Below are positions 62,685-64,000 of a DNA stretch of 64,000 nt, in pieces (the first letter of the stretch is position 1; each line of letters starts with the position of its first letter). The notes below the pieces were generated by a model. It saw nothing but the letters and a program-made list of their open reading frames with translations, was not told the origin of the DNA and made no database searches. Source of the DNA: Marthasterias glacialis (taxonomy: Eukaryota; Echinodermata; Asteroidea; Forcipulatida; Asteriidae); the NCBI GenBank assembly GCA_911728455.2, contig OU452228.1, positions 7,550,129 to 7,614,128 of the forward strand, given 5' to 3'. The position numbers were made by a program, and so were the translations under genes.

Positions 62685-64000
62685 AGGAATAAGCCCCATG
62701 GTAATAATAGGACTTTGTCTGTAGGACCAAGGGGCATACAGTCAGTAGTCTATACATTAGTTTCTCATTGGTTTGGTGGCGGGGTACAGAAACTGACTAA
62801 ATACAATTCAACTGTGAGAGTAGTTTTGGAAATGAGAATCGTTCTGACGGTTGTTTCTCGCCATTTTTACCAAAGCGACGAACGCAATAGCTTCTGCGGG
62901 ACCATCTTGTTCCAAGTAGTGGCATTGCGCCGAACGGCCGCGCGTCCCACTGTGTCATTGTTATAGCGATGGACACAATGTCAATACTGTCCACATCCAT
63001 TCACCGTTAACAGAGATAAAAATAATATAAACTTCTTGGACAAACAGTGCACACGTGCACGTGCTGGTCTGGCGTGTGTTCACACGTAGACGTCCGATAT
63101 AATGATATTACTTTTGTCATGGCTGCAACCTTGATAGTTGTGTATTGATAATATGACTCCGACCATGGATCATTGTGGCACATGGGATGATATAGCAGGA
63201 AAGGGCTAGGACGGTGCGTGACACCTCATTTTTCAAATAGGATGGCATTATTCACTTTCAGTCGAATTAAATCAGTTGTAAACAACCCAGATTGTAAAAA
63301 ACAAAAAAAGACAAAACAAAAAAACAAAAAACACTAAATAAAAATAAATAAAGTGGTTTACGACAAAATGGTGTGTAATGTTTCAAACGTTCTTCCTTGC
63401 AAGGTACCAGGGTAAGATTCAAACAAATGTTTTCGAAGGTGACATCACTGTGTAGACATACATTGTCAGGACAAGGGACATGTTTTTTGTGTTCACTGAA
63501 ACCGTCTTTATTGATGCTTTTTGTACGAGCAAGCAGATGGATTTCAGCCCATCGCTCATAACGCGGTATGTCAGTGACGATATTTCGCTTGAGAAATGAT
63601 CTCGGTAAGTGCGGAAATGTGAATGTCACTCTTGAGTGTGTTCTTAAAGTAGAAGGAATAGTCTGAGAACGCAAAATATTAACTAGGTCAACGGGAAAAC
63701 GATTTCCACGTTGATTCAATGTCTACTTCAACTTGTGCAGCTTCAACTTGTTCAACTTTTCTACAATGATGAGCAAAAGTGTTATTTTATACTTCAGTTA
63801 ATTCAGCCATTTTACTTGGCTATGCATACAAGGCAAGCTTCAGAAAGGGACGTCCTACTTACGGTGGATCTTATGGAACAATAAAAAAGATTGATAATTT
63901 ATTACGGTTATTTTATTAACTACCGTATTTTGATAAAAATATAACAACATTTTTGAAAATGTATAAAAGTACATTGGGTTATCACGAAAAAACACTAAAT
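62685..64000. other. Right-edge sequence, no gene seen
   Basis: Non-coding as far as I can judge. A minus-strand frame at 63267-63719 (150 codons) is the longest; it has a hydrophobic, low-complexity end produced by an A-rich tract at 63295-63350 and matches no family I know. Confidence 0.4.

Noticed and set aside
63267..63719. 150-codon minus-strand gene
   Set aside because: No recognisable family. The hydrophobic end comes from an A-rich tract, and there is no splice or promoter context.
1..64000. Prokaryotic features (operons, CRISPR, ribosome-binding sites)
   Set aside because: Spliced genes, SINEs and metazoan gene families show this is an animal genome. No regularly spaced repeat array was seen.

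Overview
This is animal nuclear DNA. Three protein-coding genes are split by GT-AG introns and separated by AT-rich, transposon-littered sequence. The repeat content points to an echinoderm, most likely a sea star: a tRNA-headed SINE with an ATT tail, many short terminal-inverted-repeat elements, and a dispersed repeat resembling one I remember from starfish genomes. The phylum is an inference from repeat style and protein divergence, not from a marker gene.

Layout. Positions 1-9775, minus strand: the first four coding exons (residues 1-132) of SLC10A7, a membrane transporter-family protein; the gene runs off the left edge. Its introns hold a broken Penelope-like retroelement, a 360-bp hAT-type element with a perfect 8-bp target duplication, and other repeats. 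Positions 9776-10069: a 294-bp gap between two divergent start codons, probably a shared promoter. Positions 10070-32335, plus strand: the complete coding region of OBI1 (RNF219), a RING E3 ubiquitin ligase of the replication origin recognition complex, in six exons encoding 847 residues. Its 12.4-kb fifth intron carries a SINE split by another transposon, several inverted-repeat elements, and a short segment pairing a hammerhead-ribozyme-like motif with an exact histone-type 3' stem-loop.

Positions 32336-54296: about 22 kb with no recognisable coding exon and few repeats; probably OBI1 3' UTR and then regulatory DNA. Positions 54297-57354, plus strand: the complete two-exon coding region of a POU class 4 (Brn3/Unc-86) homeobox transcription factor of 344 residues. 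Positions 57355-64000: no recognisable gene, one 193-bp inverted-repeat element.

How the genes relate. They do not form a pathway; gene order is the main result. In vertebrates, as I recall the maps, POU4F1 is next to OBI1 while POU4F2 is next to SLC10A7. Here one POU4 gene has both neighbours, in the order SLC10A7-OBI1-POU4. This looks like the pre-duplication arrangement from which the two vertebrate copies each kept one neighbour. Such long-held linkage usually means that POU4 regulatory elements lie in or beyond the bystander genes. Four copies of the POU4-type site GTGCATAAT occur between 36.6 and 58.8 kb and I saw none in the first 33 kb.
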